This document shows, piece by piece, positions 34,607 through 43,480 of a stretch of DNA of 64,000 nt. A program made the translations under genes and the position numbers. The first letter of the stretch is position 1, and every line of letters begins with the position of its first letter. The notes under the pieces were generated by a model. The model had not been told where the DNA came from. It saw only the letters and a program-made list of their open reading frames with translations, and made no database searches. The stretch spans positions 297,007 to 361,006 of the forward strand of contig NZ_WITI01000002.1 of assembly GCF_009601055.1 (NCBI RefSeq). Direction: 5' to 3'. This DNA is from Lactococcus sp. dk101 (GTDB lineage Bacteria; Bacillota; Bacilli; Lactobacillales; Streptococcaceae).

Positions 34607-35719
34607 ATGATTAAAACATTACTAAAATCCAAAATCTCTCCTGAAAAATGGGCAGATCTTCGCTCACAAAAACGTTACTTTTTGACTTTATTTCAGCACT
34701 CAGATTTTGACGTATCTCTTAAAAAAGTAAAAAAAATTATGATCATTGGTGTTGCGGATTATATGAACTTAGGTGATCATGCAATTGGACAGGCGCAACG
34801 CCTTTTTCTTGATAGAATTGTGGGTACAGATGATGAATATCAAATTGTTGAAGTTCCATCTAGAACACCAATACGATTTATTGAAGAAATAATTGGTGAT
34901 GAAGACATTTTGCTTTTCACTGGCGGAGGAAATTTAGGAACAAAATATGGTTTTCTACATGACATTTATCTTCCTATTATTGACACGCATCCAGATTTAC
35001 AGAAATTATTTTTCCCTCAGTCTTATACTTTTAACGAGACTGGTGATAGTGAAAAGTTGATGAATCATATCAAAGCAGTTTTTTCTCGTTCTGGAAAAAA
35101 TTTGACGATTACTGCTCGTGAGTCAAAAAGCTATGCTCGCTTTCAAGAAGTTTTCCCAGAAAACAACATTATTTTTACACCAGATATTGTTTTAAGTTTA
35201 GATAATCGTGATGAAGAAAAAGTCCATGGCGAAGGTATTCTAATGTTAATGCGTGATGAAGGAGAAAAAGTCCTTGATTTAGAGACACAAGAGAATTTAA
35301 CAAAGGCTTTAGCCAAAAAATTTAAGGTTACTGCTCACGTAAATGATAATAGTTACGATGTTAAACCAGAGGATAGATTACGAGAATTAAATATAAAATG
35401 GGATGAAATTAAATCAAGTGAACTAGTCATAACTGATAGACTCCATGGAATGATTTTTGCTCAGACGAGCGGAATCCCTTGTATTGTTTTTGATAACTAC
35501 AACAGCAAAATTAAAATGACAGTAAACGATTGGCTATCTGATATGGATAATATTGTATTTATAGATCCAAGAGAGGAAATAGATATCGATGAATTCGTAA
35601 AATTATCATCTAATCTTTGTGGTCAGAGTGTAGAAAAATTCAATATCGAAGAAAAATATGCACCGCTTATTGCCAAATTGGTAGAAATGGTAAAAGAGGA
35701 TAAGTTAATTAAGGAATAA
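34607..35719 (+). CDS. polysaccharide pyruvyl transferase family protein
   Basis: A 370-residue member of the PS_pyruv_trans family (CsaB-like, GT-B fold). Indicators are MIIGVADYMNLGDHAIGQAQ near residue 45, LFTGGGNLGTKYG near 103, and VITDRLHGMIFAQTSGIPCI near 275. It would add a pyruvate ketal (from phosphoenolpyruvate) to a sugar of the EPS unit, giving a negative charge. Some relatives in EPS loci are called EpsI or EpsO. Its presence predicts an acidic, pyruvylated polymer. Confidence 0.82.
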   Translation: MIKTLLKSKISPEKWADLRSQKRYFLTLFQHSDFDVSLKKVKKIMIIGVADYMNLGDHAIGQAQRLFLDRIVGTDDEYQIVEVPSRTPIRFIEEIIGDEDILLFTGGGNLGTKYGFLHDIYLPIIDTHPDLQKLFFPQSYTFNETGDSEKLMNHIKAVFSRSGKNLTITARESKSYARFQEVFPENNIIFTPDIVLSLDNRDEEKVHGEGILMLMRDEGEKVLDLETQENLTKALAKKFKVTAHVNDNSYDVKPEDRLRELNIKWDEIKSSELVITDRLHGMIFAQTSGIPCIVFDNYNSKIKMTVNDWLSDMDNIVFIDPREEIDIDEFVKLSSNLCGQSVEKFNIEEKYAPLIAKLVEMVKEDKLIKE

Positions 35720-35722
35720 ATA

Positions 35723-37108
35723 TTGAAATCACAATTAAAAAAGCTTGCTGGTAACACACTAATTTTTACCATAGGGAATGGTATTTCGCTAATCCTATCG
35801 TTTATTATGGTTCCTTTTTATACAAAAGTGCTTACAACTAGCGAGTTTGGTTTATCTGATATTATTATTACAACAGTATCAATGCTTTTGCCTCTTTTAT
35901 CGCTTAATATTTTTTCAGCTATATTTCGTTATGCACTAGATAAAGGGGAGGACCAAGTTCAGATCTTCACTAACGGCTTTGTTGTGTCGGTCATCGGAAT
36001 GTTTATAAGTTTGGGCGTAGCTGGAATATGTTCTATAGCCGGGCTAAAATATTCTTTTTTGATTGGGGTTTATTTATCTGTTACATTATTTTTGAACCTC
36101 TTTCAAAACTTCACTCGCGGGATAGGAAAAGTCAAAACTTATGCTTTATCAGGTATAATCAATAGCTTTACAAATGTTTTCTCCAATCTATTATTAATGT
36201 GGATTTTTAAACTCGGTTTGAATGGATATCTCTATTCGTTAATTATCTCAGTAGTTTCAACGAGCATTTTTTTATTTTTTTATAATAAGCTGTATAAATA
36301 TATCGATTATAATAGAGTTTCTTGGATTAAAACGAAAGAGTTACTTCGGTATTCAATTCCAATGATTCCTAATAGTTTCGCTTGGTGGTTGACTAATGAT
36401 GCCAATAAAATTATTATTCTTACTTTTCTAGGAACAAGTGCGAATGGTTTATTAGCAGTAGCGAATAAGATACCATCAATGATTACAACACTTTTTTCTA
36501 TGTTTACAAATGCTTGGCAAATGACTGCGGTTGATGAAAATGGGAAAAAGAATACCTCTGAGTTGTACAATGTAACATTCAATATGATATTTGGTGGTTT
36601 GATTATTTTATGTTCGATAATTGTATTATTTATCAGATTATTTATGAAGTTTTATGTAGATGTATCTTATTTTGAGGCATGGAAGATTGTTCCATTTCTG
36701 CTTCTTTCTAGTATATTTTCAAGTGTTTCGGCATTTTTTGGAACAACCTATCTTGTAGCAAAAGAAACAAAAGGACTTATTATGACAACGATTTGGGGCA
36801 TGATCACCAATATCGTATTTTGTTTAATTTTGGTACCTATTATTGGTATTAACGGCGCTGGTGTTTCAGGTAGTATTGGCTTTTTGGTTGTGAGCATGCT
36901 TCGGTTTAAACAAACTAAAAAATATGTCCAATTAAAACTTTCAAGGTTGTTTTTAATACTCCTATTGATAGGCTACTTGTTAATTACTGCACTAGTGATC
37001 TTAGAGTTGAATATTGGGATTTCGTTTTGTGTATTTGTGGTTATGATCATAATATTTGTTATTAAAATCTTTAATTTTAATAAGCGTTACAACGTGAAAA
37101 CACAATAA
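35723..37108 (+). CDS. wzx: EPS repeat-unit flippase (Wzx-like, MATE/MOP superfamily)
   Basis: A 461-residue membrane protein with 12-14 predicted helices, opening LKKLAGNTLIFTIGNGISLI and IMVPFYTKVLTTSEFGLSD, the classical PST/MOP exporter start. It moves the lipid-linked repeat unit across the membrane. It starts at a TTG only 3 bp after the pyruvyl transferase stop, with AAGGAATAAATA before it. It is the last gene of the cluster, followed by an intrinsic terminator. Confidence 0.88.
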   Translation: MKSQLKKLAGNTLIFTIGNGISLILSFIMVPFYTKVLTTSEFGLSDIIITTVSMLLPLLSLNIFSAIFRYALDKGEDQVQIFTNGFVVSVIGMFISLGVAGICSIAGLKYSFLIGVYLSVTLFLNLFQNFTRGIGKVKTYALSGIINSFTNVFSNLLLMWIFKLGLNGYLYSLIISVVSTSIFLFFYNKLYKYIDYNRVSWIKTKELLRYSIPMIPNSFAWWLTNDANKIIILTFLGTSANGLLAVANKIPSMITTLFSMFTNAWQMTAVDENGKKNTSELYNVTFNMIFGGLIILCSIIVLFIRLFMKFYVDVSYFEAWKIVPFLLLSSIFSSVSAFFGTTYLVAKETKGLIMTTIWGMITNIVFCLILVPIIGINGAGVSGSIGFLVVSMLRFKQTKKYVQLKLSRLFLILLLIGYLLITALVILELNIGISFCVFVVMIIIFVIKIFNFNKRYNVKTQ

Positions 37109-37122
37109 ACTTTATTTTTACC

Positions 37123-37150
37123 AAAAGATTTCCTTCGGGAAATTTTTTTG
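37123..37150 (+). terminator. intrinsic terminator after the EPS cluster
   Basis: Stem ATTTCC/GGAAAT with a TTCG tetraloop, extended by A-T pairs and seven T. Confidence 0.88.
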
Positions 37151-37183
37151 ATGTGAAATTCTTGTCCTTAAGTATGGTTAAGC

Positions 37184-37219
37184 TCAACAGGAAAGCAAAA
37201 GCTATGTTATAATATAAGC
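37184..37219 (+). promoter_or_regulatory. promoter immediately abutting the Cof-hydrolase start (leaderless mRNA)
   Basis: Extended -10 TGTTATAAT ends at 37213, only 6 bp before the ATG, with TCAACA 18 bp upstream as a weak -35. Transcription would begin at or within a base or two of the start codon. No Shine-Dalgarno sequence is present. Confidence 0.6.
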
Positions 37220-38029
37220 ATGAATTCAGAAATTAAACTAATTGCTCTTGATTTGGATGGTACTTTGCTAAATGCCAAAAAAGAGGTTTCAAAAGAAAAT
37301 ATTGCAGCCATTAAAAAGGCTAGAGAAAAGGGTGTTCATGTGGTTATCACGACAGGGCGTCCTTTGTTGGCCATTCATCATTTGTTAGAAGAGCTGGACA
37401 TGACTGGTTTTGATGATTTTTCAATCACCTTCAATGGGGGATTGATTCAGCGAAATACGGGTGAAATCGTGTCTAAAAAGACTTTTTCACTTGATGAGGC
37501 GCGCGACATCAAGGAGATGACTGCAAGTCTTGGCTTACCCTGCGACCTGCTGAGCGAAGGAACGGTGTATATGACACCGTCAGCGCTGACATCTTTGTAT
37601 CCGAGCTTGAACAAACTCTTGCATTTTGTACCAAAGGACTTGTCAGAATTGGGAGATGATGTCATCATCAACAAGGTCGTCTCATGTACTGAGGCAGCGA
37701 TTTTGGATGCGAAAATTCCTGATTTTCCAAAAGCTTTTTATGATAAGTACGAAATTTTCAAATCGCAAGCCAAATTGGTAGAATTTATGCCAAAAGGCAT
37801 TAATAAGGCTTATGGCTTGTCAAAATTGATTGAAATTTTGGATTTGAAGCCAGAAAATGTCATGGCAATGGGCGATGAAGAAAACGATATGGCCATGATT
37901 GAATGGGCTGGCTACGGTGTTGCTATGGGCAACGCGGTGGACAAATTGAAGGCAGCAGCTCAAATCATTGCTGACAGAACAAACGAAGAAAGTGCCGTTG
38001 CTCATGTTATCGAGCAATATGTCTTATAA
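37220..38029 (+). CDS. Cof-type HAD-IIB phosphatase
   Basis: A 269-residue HAD hydrolase of the Cof/YidA/SupH group. Motif I is ALDLDGTLL near residue 10, motif II TTGRP near 45, and motif III/IV GDEENDMAMIEWAGYGVAMG near 215, with the type IIB cap between. It likely dephosphorylates sugar phosphates or flavin/pyridoxal phosphates. The start is fixed by the family N terminus, which makes the overlap with the promoter noteworthy. It lies upstream of a membrane protein gene and ftsY in the same direction. Confidence 0.9.
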   Translation: MNSEIKLIALDLDGTLLNAKKEVSKENIAAIKKAREKGVHVVITTGRPLLAIHHLLEELDMTGFDDFSITFNGGLIQRNTGEIVSKKTFSLDEARDIKEMTASLGLPCDLLSEGTVYMTPSALTSLYPSLNKLLHFVPKDLSELGDDVIINKVVSCTEAAILDAKIPDFPKAFYDKYEIFKSQAKLVEFMPKGINKAYGLSKLIEILDLKPENVMAMGDEENDMAMIEWAGYGVAMGNAVDKLKAAAQIIADRTNEESAVAHVIEQYVL

Positions 38030-38056
38030 ACAAGACAACAAAGGTAGAATACGATA

Positions 38057-38764
38057 ATGATGAATAATAAAAAAAGTCTCGTGACAAGCTTTATTTTTGC
38101 TTTTATACTGCCTGTCATTGCTTATGGCATTTTGAAATTGCTCGCTGTGAGCGATACGTTGGCTCTTGGCGTTGCGACGGCATTTCCCGTTCTTTTGACG
38201 CTTTATACCGCATTTAAGAAGAAAAAAATCAACCCGATTGGACTGGTGGCAGTCTGCGGTTTCTTGATTTCGATCGTGGCGGTTTATTTGTCACATGGCA
38301 ATGATTTGGCATTCAAACTGTGGCACCCGATTTTGACGGGGGCGATTGGCATTATCTTGCTTTTTTCTGCGGCGATCAACCATCCCTTGATGGGCTTGCT
38401 TGCTAAAAAGCAGATGGCTAAAAGTGTCAGTGCTGACAAAGCTGAAAGTAGAACAGCTGAAACCGTAGCGCAGGGGCAAATAGATGCAATCGAGGATGAC
38501 GACGAAGAGCTTGACGCCGAGGATTTGGCGGAGCTTCATCGTTTCTTTATGATATACACGCTATTTATGGGCTTTGTCTTTGCATTGCACGCAATTTTGA
38601 CCATTATGCTGGCTTTCGCGGTAGATACGACACAATTCGTTTTCGTTTCTAAAGGCATTGATATTCTAGCCATTGTCATCTTAGTTGCAGGGATTTTTCT
38701 CATCAATCGGCGTTTGTCTGATGATGAAGACGACGAAATTACTGAAAATGAAGTAAAAAATTAG
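38057..38764 (+). CDS. VC0807-like membrane protein
   Basis: A 235-residue protein with six to seven hydrophobic helices and a central acidic cytoplasmic loop (residues 120-160, with IEDDDEELDAEDLAEL). The segment LWHPILTGAIGIILLFSA resembles the VC0807/intracellular-septation-A-like family. Function is unknown. It sits between the Cof-type phosphatase and ftsY with short gaps, so the three probably form one transcript. An exact palindrome copy is found in the acidic loop. Confidence 0.65.
   Translation: MMNNKKSLVTSFIFAFILPVIAYGILKLLAVSDTLALGVATAFPVLLTLYTAFKKKKINPIGLVAVCGFLISIVAVYLSHGNDLAFKLWHPILTGAIGIILLFSAAINHPLMGLLAKKQMAKSVSADKAESRTAETVAQGQIDAIEDDDEELDAEDLAELHRFFMIYTLFMGFVFALHAILTIMLAFAVDTTQFVFVSKGIDILAIVILVAGIFLINRRLSDDEDDEITENEVKN
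38425..38438. repeat. iterated palindrome, exact copy (centre TG)
   Basis: Within the VC0807-like gene, read as Val-Ser-Ala-Asp. A 13/14 copy lies 475 bp on, in ftsY (38913). Confidence 0.85.
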
Positions 38765-38790
38765 ATTTTATTAAAAATTGGAGAAGAAAT

Positions 38791-40092
38791 ATGGGCCTTT
38801 TTAATCGTTTATTTGGAAAGAAAAAAGAAACAGAAAATGAAGTTGTTGAAACAGTAGAAAATGTTGTGATTGCCGAGCCTGTCATTGCACAGGAAAAGCA
38901 AATAGAAGAGGCTGTCAGCACTGACGAAATGGTTGCGGTTGAAACTGAGCAAGAACAAGTCGTTCAAACGGGTGTTGAGGCTGATGCTGCTGAAGAAAGC
39001 GATACCGATGCAGCAGTTGAAAATGTTACTGTTGAAACGGTTGAACCTATTGAGTCTGTTGAAGTAGTTAAAGAAGTTGCGCCAGCTGTGGTTTCTGAGC
39101 CAGCAGAAGAAGACGAAGAAATCACGATTGACGTTGATGCTTTGGCACAAATCTTTGCCCAATCGCGTGAAGAAACTGAGAAAAAATACGAAAGTTCGCT
39201 CAATCTGACCCGTCAAACATTTGCGACTGGCTTTAATGAATTGTTTGCTAATTTTCGGGCAGTCGATGAAGAATTCTTCGAAGATTTAGAAGAAACATTG
39301 ATTATGTCAGACGTTGGTGTCGAATTGGCCATGGAAATCACGCAAGAATTGCGCCAAGAAGCCAAATTGACCAAGGCCAAATCTCCTGAAGATTTGCGGG
39401 CATTGATTGTTGAAAAAATCGTTGATAAGTTTGACGAAGATAAGTTGCCGTCAGCATTGACAATGGAAGACGGGCTTACGGTTTATCTCTTTGTCGGTGT
39501 CAATGGTGTCGGAAAAACGACCACCATTGGTAAATTGGCCGCCCGCTATAAGAACGAAGGAAAAAAAGTTTTACTTGCCGCCGCTGATACATTCCGTGCG
39601 GGAGCCATTGATCAGTTGGTCGAATGGGGCAAACGTTCCGATGTTGAAGTGGTGACAAAGCCTGCTGGCTCTGATCCAGCGAGTGTTGTCTATGATGCCC
39701 TGCAAAAAGCAAAAGCTGAAGCGGCTGATATTTTATTGATCGATACCGCAGGACGCCTGCAAAATAAAGATAATCTGATGAAAGAACTGGAAAAAATCGG
39801 AAAAGTTATTCGCCGTGAAATTCCAGATGCACCTCATGAAACAATTTTGGCACTTGATGCAACGACAGGTCAAAATGCCATTCAACAAGCTAAAGAATTT
39901 AGTATGGTTACGCCAATCACAGGGATTGCATTGACCAAGTTGGACGGTTCTGCTAAAGGGGGAATCGTTCTGTCTATCGTCCAAAGTTTGCGCATTCCAG
40001 TCAAATTGATTGGTTTGGGTGAGCAGCTCAATGACTTGCAAGACTTTGACGAAGAATTCTTCGTGCGTGGCTTGTTTAAGGAACTCCTGTAA
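38791..40092 (+). CDS. ftsY: signal recognition particle receptor FtsY
   Basis: A 433-residue SRP receptor GTPase. The first 120 residues form the acidic, Glu/Val-rich A region. N and G domains follow, with GVNGVGKTTTIGKLA near residue 237, DTFRAGAIDQL near 268, DTAGRLQNKDNLM near 317 and TKLDGSAKGG near 385. It accepts Ffh-bound ribosomes at the membrane. The gene is followed by a strong terminator. The acidic part contains a palindrome copy, as do other acidic regions in the window, where GTC-AGN-NCT-GAC is read as VSxD. Confidence 0.95.
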   Translation: MGLFNRLFGKKKETENEVVETVENVVIAEPVIAQEKQIEEAVSTDEMVAVETEQEQVVQTGVEADAAEESDTDAAVENVTVETVEPIESVEVVKEVAPAVVSEPAEEDEEITIDVDALAQIFAQSREETEKKYESSLNLTRQTFATGFNELFANFRAVDEEFFEDLEETLIMSDVGVELAMEITQELRQEAKLTKAKSPEDLRALIVEKIVDKFDEDKLPSALTMEDGLTVYLFVGVNGVGKTTTIGKLAARYKNEGKKVLLAAADTFRAGAIDQLVEWGKRSDVEVVTKPAGSDPASVVYDALQKAKAEAADILLIDTAGRLQNKDNLMKELEKIGKVIRREIPDAPHETILALDATTGQNAIQQAKEFSMVTPITGIALTKLDGSAKGGIVLSIVQSLRIPVKLIGLGEQLNDLQDFDEEFFVRGLFKELL

Positions 40093-40131
40093 ACAAAAAA
40101 AGCTGTTATCTGGCTTATGCTCAAGGACATT

Positions 40132-40155
40132 AAAATCTCTGCGGAGATTTTTTTT
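40132..40155 (+). terminator. intrinsic terminator after ftsY
   Basis: Stem AAATCTC/GAGATTT with a TGCG loop and eight T. Confidence 0.88.
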
Positions 40156-40174
40156 GATAAAACCGAATATTTTC

Positions 40175-40203
40175 TTGAATAATGAAAAAAAATTTGATAT
40201 AAT
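40175..40203 (+). promoter_or_regulatory. pyr operon promoter
   Basis: TTGAAT and TATAAT with 17-bp spacing, just before the PyrR attenuator. Confidence 0.75.
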
Positions 40204-40218
40204 ATAAAAAACCTTTAA

Positions 40219-40335
40219 GGTTGTCCAGAGAGGCAAACAAGGTCGGAAAATTAAATTTGAATTAAATTATGGCAGTCTGCCATTTTCTGAAACCTTGTTC
40301 CCTGCAGCTTTTTCTGGTTGTAGGGATTTTTTTCT
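40219..40335 (+). promoter_or_regulatory. PyrR-dependent transcription attenuator
   Basis: The PyrR recognition loop GTCCAGAGAGGC is present near 40222. AACAAGG (40236) pairs with CCTTGTT (40293) as antiterminator, enclosing the hairpin ATGGCAG/TGCCAT. The competing terminator is CCCTGCAGC/GGTTGTAGGG plus seven T (40300-40332). With UMP, PyrR binding stabilises the loop and favours termination. Confidence 0.85.
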
Positions 40336-40357
40336 CAAAAAACGAAGGAGAGCTTTC

Positions 40358-40879
40358 ATGAAGCAAAAAGAAATTATTGATGAAATCACTATGAAACGTG
40401 CCATCACACGTATCACTTATGAAATCATTGAACGCAATAAGGAAATGGACAAATTGGTCTTAGTCGGGATTAGAACACGTGGTGTCTATCTTGCTGAACG
40501 TATCCAAGAACGTTTGAAACAGCTTGAAGGTTTGGAAATTCCCCTTGGCGCCCTCGATACAAAACCTTTTCGTGACGATATGCAAGCCGAAATCGATACA
40601 ACTGAAATCAATGTGGACGTTACGGACAAAGATATTATTTTGGTAGACGATGTCTTGTACACCGGACGTACCATTCGTGCAGCCATTGATGGACTTGTCA
40701 AACTTGGAAGACCGGCACGTGTTCAACTTGCAGTTTTAGTTGACCGAGGCCACCGCGAATTGCCTATCCGTGCTGATTATGTCGGAAAAAATATTCCAAC
40801 TGCACACGATGAAGAAATCATTGTTCAAATGACGGAACACGATGGTTCAGACAGTATTTTAATTGCCAGTGGCAATTAA
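40358..40879 (+). CDS. pyrR: PyrR bifunctional regulator/uracil phosphoribosyltransferase
   Basis: A 173-residue phosphoribosyltransferase-fold RNA-binding protein. The PRPP motif is [19 protein letters not shown] near residue 92, and [11 protein letters not shown] lies near 38. It binds the attenuator in its own leader when UMP is high and has minor UPRTase activity. The start ATG follows GAAGGAG; a longer frame starts in the terminator and is rejected. The last codons form a perfect 15-bp hairpin that is duplicated downstream. Confidence 0.95.
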   Translation: MKQKEIIDEITMKRAITRITYEIIERNKEMDKLVLVGIRTRGVYLAERIQERLKQLEGLEIPLGALDTKPFRDDMQAEIDTTEINVDVTDKDIILVDDVLYTGRTIRAAIDGLVKLGRPARVQLAVLVDRGHRELPIRADYVGKNIPTAHDEEIIVQMTEHDGSDSILIASGN

Positions 40880-40992
40880 AATACTTCTGAATCTGCAGAT
40901 AAGATTTTGCGCGCGAAATCACCTTCGTGACAGTATTTTGGTTGCCAGTGGCAATTAAGATACTTCTGAATCTGCGAATAAGAAGTTGCGTT
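40850..40992 (+). repeat. tandem duplicated hairpin covering the pyrR 3' end
   Basis: Two copies of a unit of about 62 nt, 79 bp apart. Copy 1 includes the pyrR C-terminal codons (DSILIASGN and stop) and copy 2 could still be read as DSILVASGN and stop. Each forms a 15-bp stem closed by an AGT loop (40853-40885 and 40932-40964). Copy 1 is perfectly Watson-Crick. Copy 2 differs at three stem positions, all giving G-U pairs in RNA. Confidence 0.85.
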
Positions 40993-41061
40993 TAAAAAGA
41001 TATTTTAATGTGTTGTTTTAAATGAAATATAAAAAGATTGAAAATTTAGAAAGATTAGAAA

Positions 41062-42351
41062 ATGAAAGACGATATCATTCTTCACGTTGACGAGAAACCT
41101 AAGGCTTCTCAATGGTTCGGTTTATCCTTCCAGCACTTATTTGCCATGTTTGGCTCAACCGTTTTGGTTCCGATTTTGGTTGGGATAAATCCTGCCATTG
41201 CCCTTCTGTCAAGTGGTTTAGGAACGTTAGCGCACATGTCAGTCACGCGCTTTAAAGTACCTGCTTACATGGGCTCAAGTTTTGCTTATATCTTGGCCAT
41301 GCAAATGTTGATGAAAAATGGTGGAATGCCAGCCATTGCACAAGGTGCGATGACAGGTGGGCTGGTTTACTTGGTTGTTGCCATCATCGTCAAATTTGTA
41401 GGTAAAGGCTGGATTGATAAGGTCTTGCCACCAATCGTGGTTGGCCCAATCGTAATGGTTATCGGTTTGTCATTGGCACCGACAGCAATCAATGATGCCA
41501 TGTACACTGATCCAGGCAAAATGACGGGTTATAGTATTGCTTACATCATCATCGCCTTGATTACGGTTTTGTCTATCGTTGTCTTCAGTATCTACGGCCG
41601 TGGTTTCTTGTCAGTCGTGCCAATCTTACTGGGAATTGTGACAGGATATGTGGCTGCGCTTATCATTGGAAAAATCACAGGCACAACGATTGTATCATTT
41701 AGCGGGCTTTCATCAGCCAAATGGCTCAGTATGCCACCAGTTACAATCCCCTTTGTCAACTATCACTGGGCATTCTATCCATCTGCTATCTTGACAATGG
41801 CACCCATTGCCTTTGTTACAATGACCGAGCATTTTGGACATATCATGGTTTTGAATTCATTGACTAAAAAAGATTACTTCAAAGACCCAGGGCTTGAAAA
41901 AACTTTGGCAGGTGACGGGGTTGCCCAAATCATCGCTGGTTTTGTGGGCGCACCTCCTGTCACTTCTTACGGTGAAAACATTGGTGTAATGGCTATTTCG
42001 AAAATCCATTCCATCTACGTCATCGCAGGAGCAGCAGTGCTTGCCGTTGTCGTTTCATTCGTTGGGAAAATCACAGCCCTCTTACAATCCATTCCAGCAC
42101 CCGTTATTGGGGGTGCATCGATTGCCTTGTTTGGTGTCATCGCGGCTTCTGGCTTGAAAATTTTGGTTGAAAATAAAATCAACTTTGACATCAAACGAAA
42201 CCTGTTGATTTCATCAGTTGTACTTGTTATCGGGATTGGTGGCATGGTACTTGACCTCAAATACGGTAGCCATAGCTTGCAAATCTCTCCAGTCGCAATC
42301 GCAACCATTTTGGGAATTGTGCTAAATCTGGTCTTGCCACAAGAAGATTAA
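41062..42351 (+). CDS. pyrP: uracil permease
   Basis: A 429-residue NCS2/UraA-family nucleobase transporter with about 14 hydrophobic segments. FQHLFAMFGSTVLVPILVG near residue 25 is the family entry motif, and MTEHFGHIMVLNSL near 255 carries the substrate-binding Glu. It imports uracil with protons. It is second in the pyrimidine operon, as in lactococci. A perfect palindrome copy starts 3 bp after its stop, and the 135-bp gap to pyrB has no recognised PyrR loop. Confidence 0.92.
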   Translation: MKDDIILHVDEKPKASQWFGLSFQHLFAMFGSTVLVPILVGINPAIALLSSGLGTLAHMSVTRFKVPAYMGSSFAYILAMQMLMKNGGMPAIAQGAMTGGLVYLVVAIIVKFVGKGWIDKVLPPIVVGPIVMVIGLSLAPTAINDAMYTDPGKMTGYSIAYIIIALITVLSIVVFSIYGRGFLSVVPILLGIVTGYVAALIIGKITGTTIVSFSGLSSAKWLSMPPVTIPFVNYHWAFYPSAILTMAPIAFVTMTEHFGHIMVLNSLTKKDYFKDPGLEKTLAGDGVAQIIAGFVGAPPVTSYGENIGVMAISKIHSIYVIAGAAVLAVVVSFVGKITALLQSIPAPVIGGASIALFGVIAASGLKILVENKINFDIKRNLLISSVVLVIGIGGMVLDLKYGSHSLQISPVAIATILGIVLNLVLPQED

Positions 42352-42354
42352 ACC

Positions 42355-42368
42355 TGTCAGTACTGACA
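42355..42368. repeat. iterated palindrome, exact copy (centre TA)
   Basis: Intergenic, right after the pyrP stop codon. A 13/14 copy (TGTCAAACCTGACA) lies near the pyrB start at 42511. Confidence 0.85.
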
Positions 42369-42485
42369 GAAATCAAAAGCAGGAGCTGTTTCTTCTCCAT
42401 TTATGGCGATGAGCAGGCTCCGATTTGAAAAATAACCACGAGCGTTTTTTGTTGGTTACTTCATAAGAAGTAAAGGACATTTAAG

Positions 42486-43409
42486 ATGATTGAAAATGAT
42501 GGCTTGACATTGTCAAACCTGACAAGTATGGATGAATTGAGCGTGGCAGAAGTCATGGCATTGATTGAACGTGCCAGCCAGTTTAAGCGTGGTGAAGTCG
42601 AACTGCCGCAGTTTCCAGCAACCTTTGTCAGTAATTTGTTTTTTGAAAACAGTACCCGAACGCACCAATCCTTTCATGTGGCGGAGCGGAAATTGGGACT
42701 TGAAGTGCTTGAGTTTGAAGCCAAAGAAAGTTCAATTACCAAAGGCGAGACCTTATATGATACCATTTTGACCCTGTCAGCTTTGGGCGTTAAAGTGGCA
42801 GTCATTCGGTCGAAAGAGGAAAAATACTACGAAGCATTGGTCAAAGCTGACCATTTGAACTGTGCCATTGTCAATGCGGGCGACGGTTCAGGCCAACACC
42901 CAAGCCAGTGCTTACTGGACTTGATGACCATTTACGAAGAATTTGGACATTTTGAGGGACTTAAGATTGCGATTTCGGGTGATTTGAGTCATTCGCGAGT
43001 GGCAAAATCAAACATGGTCATGCTCAAAAAACTGGGTGCTAGACTTTATTTCACGGGGCCTGAAAAATGGCATACCCAAGAATTTGACGCGTTCGGAACT
43101 TACTGTTTGATTGATGACATTTTGCCAGAACTGGACGTTCAAATGCTCTTACGTGTTCAGTTTGAACGACATGAGTCAGGCGAAATCTTCTCTAAAGCAG
43201 ACTATCATGAACAGTACGGATTGACCAATGCACGCGCCAAGCAACTGAAAGCGAGTGCCATTATCATGCACCCAGCCCCTGTCAATCGTGATGTGGAAAT
43301 TGCGGATGACTTGGTTGAAAGTGCTCAAAGCCGGATTGTACAGCAGATGACAAATGGCGTTTACATTCGCATGGCAATTTTAGAAGCCATTCTCAAAGGA
43401 CAAAAATAA
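42486..43409 (+). CDS. pyrB: aspartate carbamoyltransferase catalytic subunit
   Basis: A 307-residue enzyme joining carbamoyl phosphate and aspartate, the first committed step of UMP synthesis. The carbamoyl-phosphate site is [12 protein letters not shown] near residue 52. Other conserved points are [16 protein letters not shown] near 130 and [11 protein letters not shown] near 260. No regulatory subunit is seen, as usual in Firmicutes. Third gene of the pyr operon. Confidence 0.95.
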   Translation: MIENDGLTLSNLTSMDELSVAEVMALIERASQFKRGEVELPQFPATFVSNLFFENSTRTHQSFHVAERKLGLEVLEFEAKESSITKGETLYDTILTLSALGVKVAVIRSKEEKYYEALVKADHLNCAIVNAGDGSGQHPSQCLLDLMTIYEEFGHFEGLKIAISGDLSHSRVAKSNMVMLKKLGARLYFTGPEKWHTQEFDAFGTYCLIDDILPELDVQMLLRVQFERHESGEIFSKADYHEQYGLTNARAKQLKASAIIMHPAPVNRDVEIADDLVESAQSRIVQQMTNGVYIRMAILEAILKGQK

Positions 43410-43426
43410 GTTTTAAATGAAAAAAA

Positions 43427-43444
43427 GCTGTCAGTAATGACAGC
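43427..43444. repeat. hairpin variant of the iterated palindrome between pyrB and carA
   Basis: GCTGTCA and TGACAGC form a 7-bp stem around GTAA, with A-rich flanks on both sides. It differs at one palindrome position. Its flanks would make a T tract only on the minus strand, so it is not a forward terminator. Confidence 0.7.
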
Positions 43445-43480
43445 AAAAATTGAAACAAATGAAAAAGAGGTAAGATAATT

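Noticed and set aside
39449..39462. Two-mismatch palindrome variants (also near 8632, 53804, 56986, 61342, 63613)
   Set aside because: Too degenerate to be told from chance or from the Leu-Ser-x-Leu-Thr peptide itself; left out of the counts.
42369..42485. A second PyrR attenuator in front of pyrB
   Set aside because: The GTCCAGAGAGGC loop is missing; only weak AACC/GGTT pairing is present.
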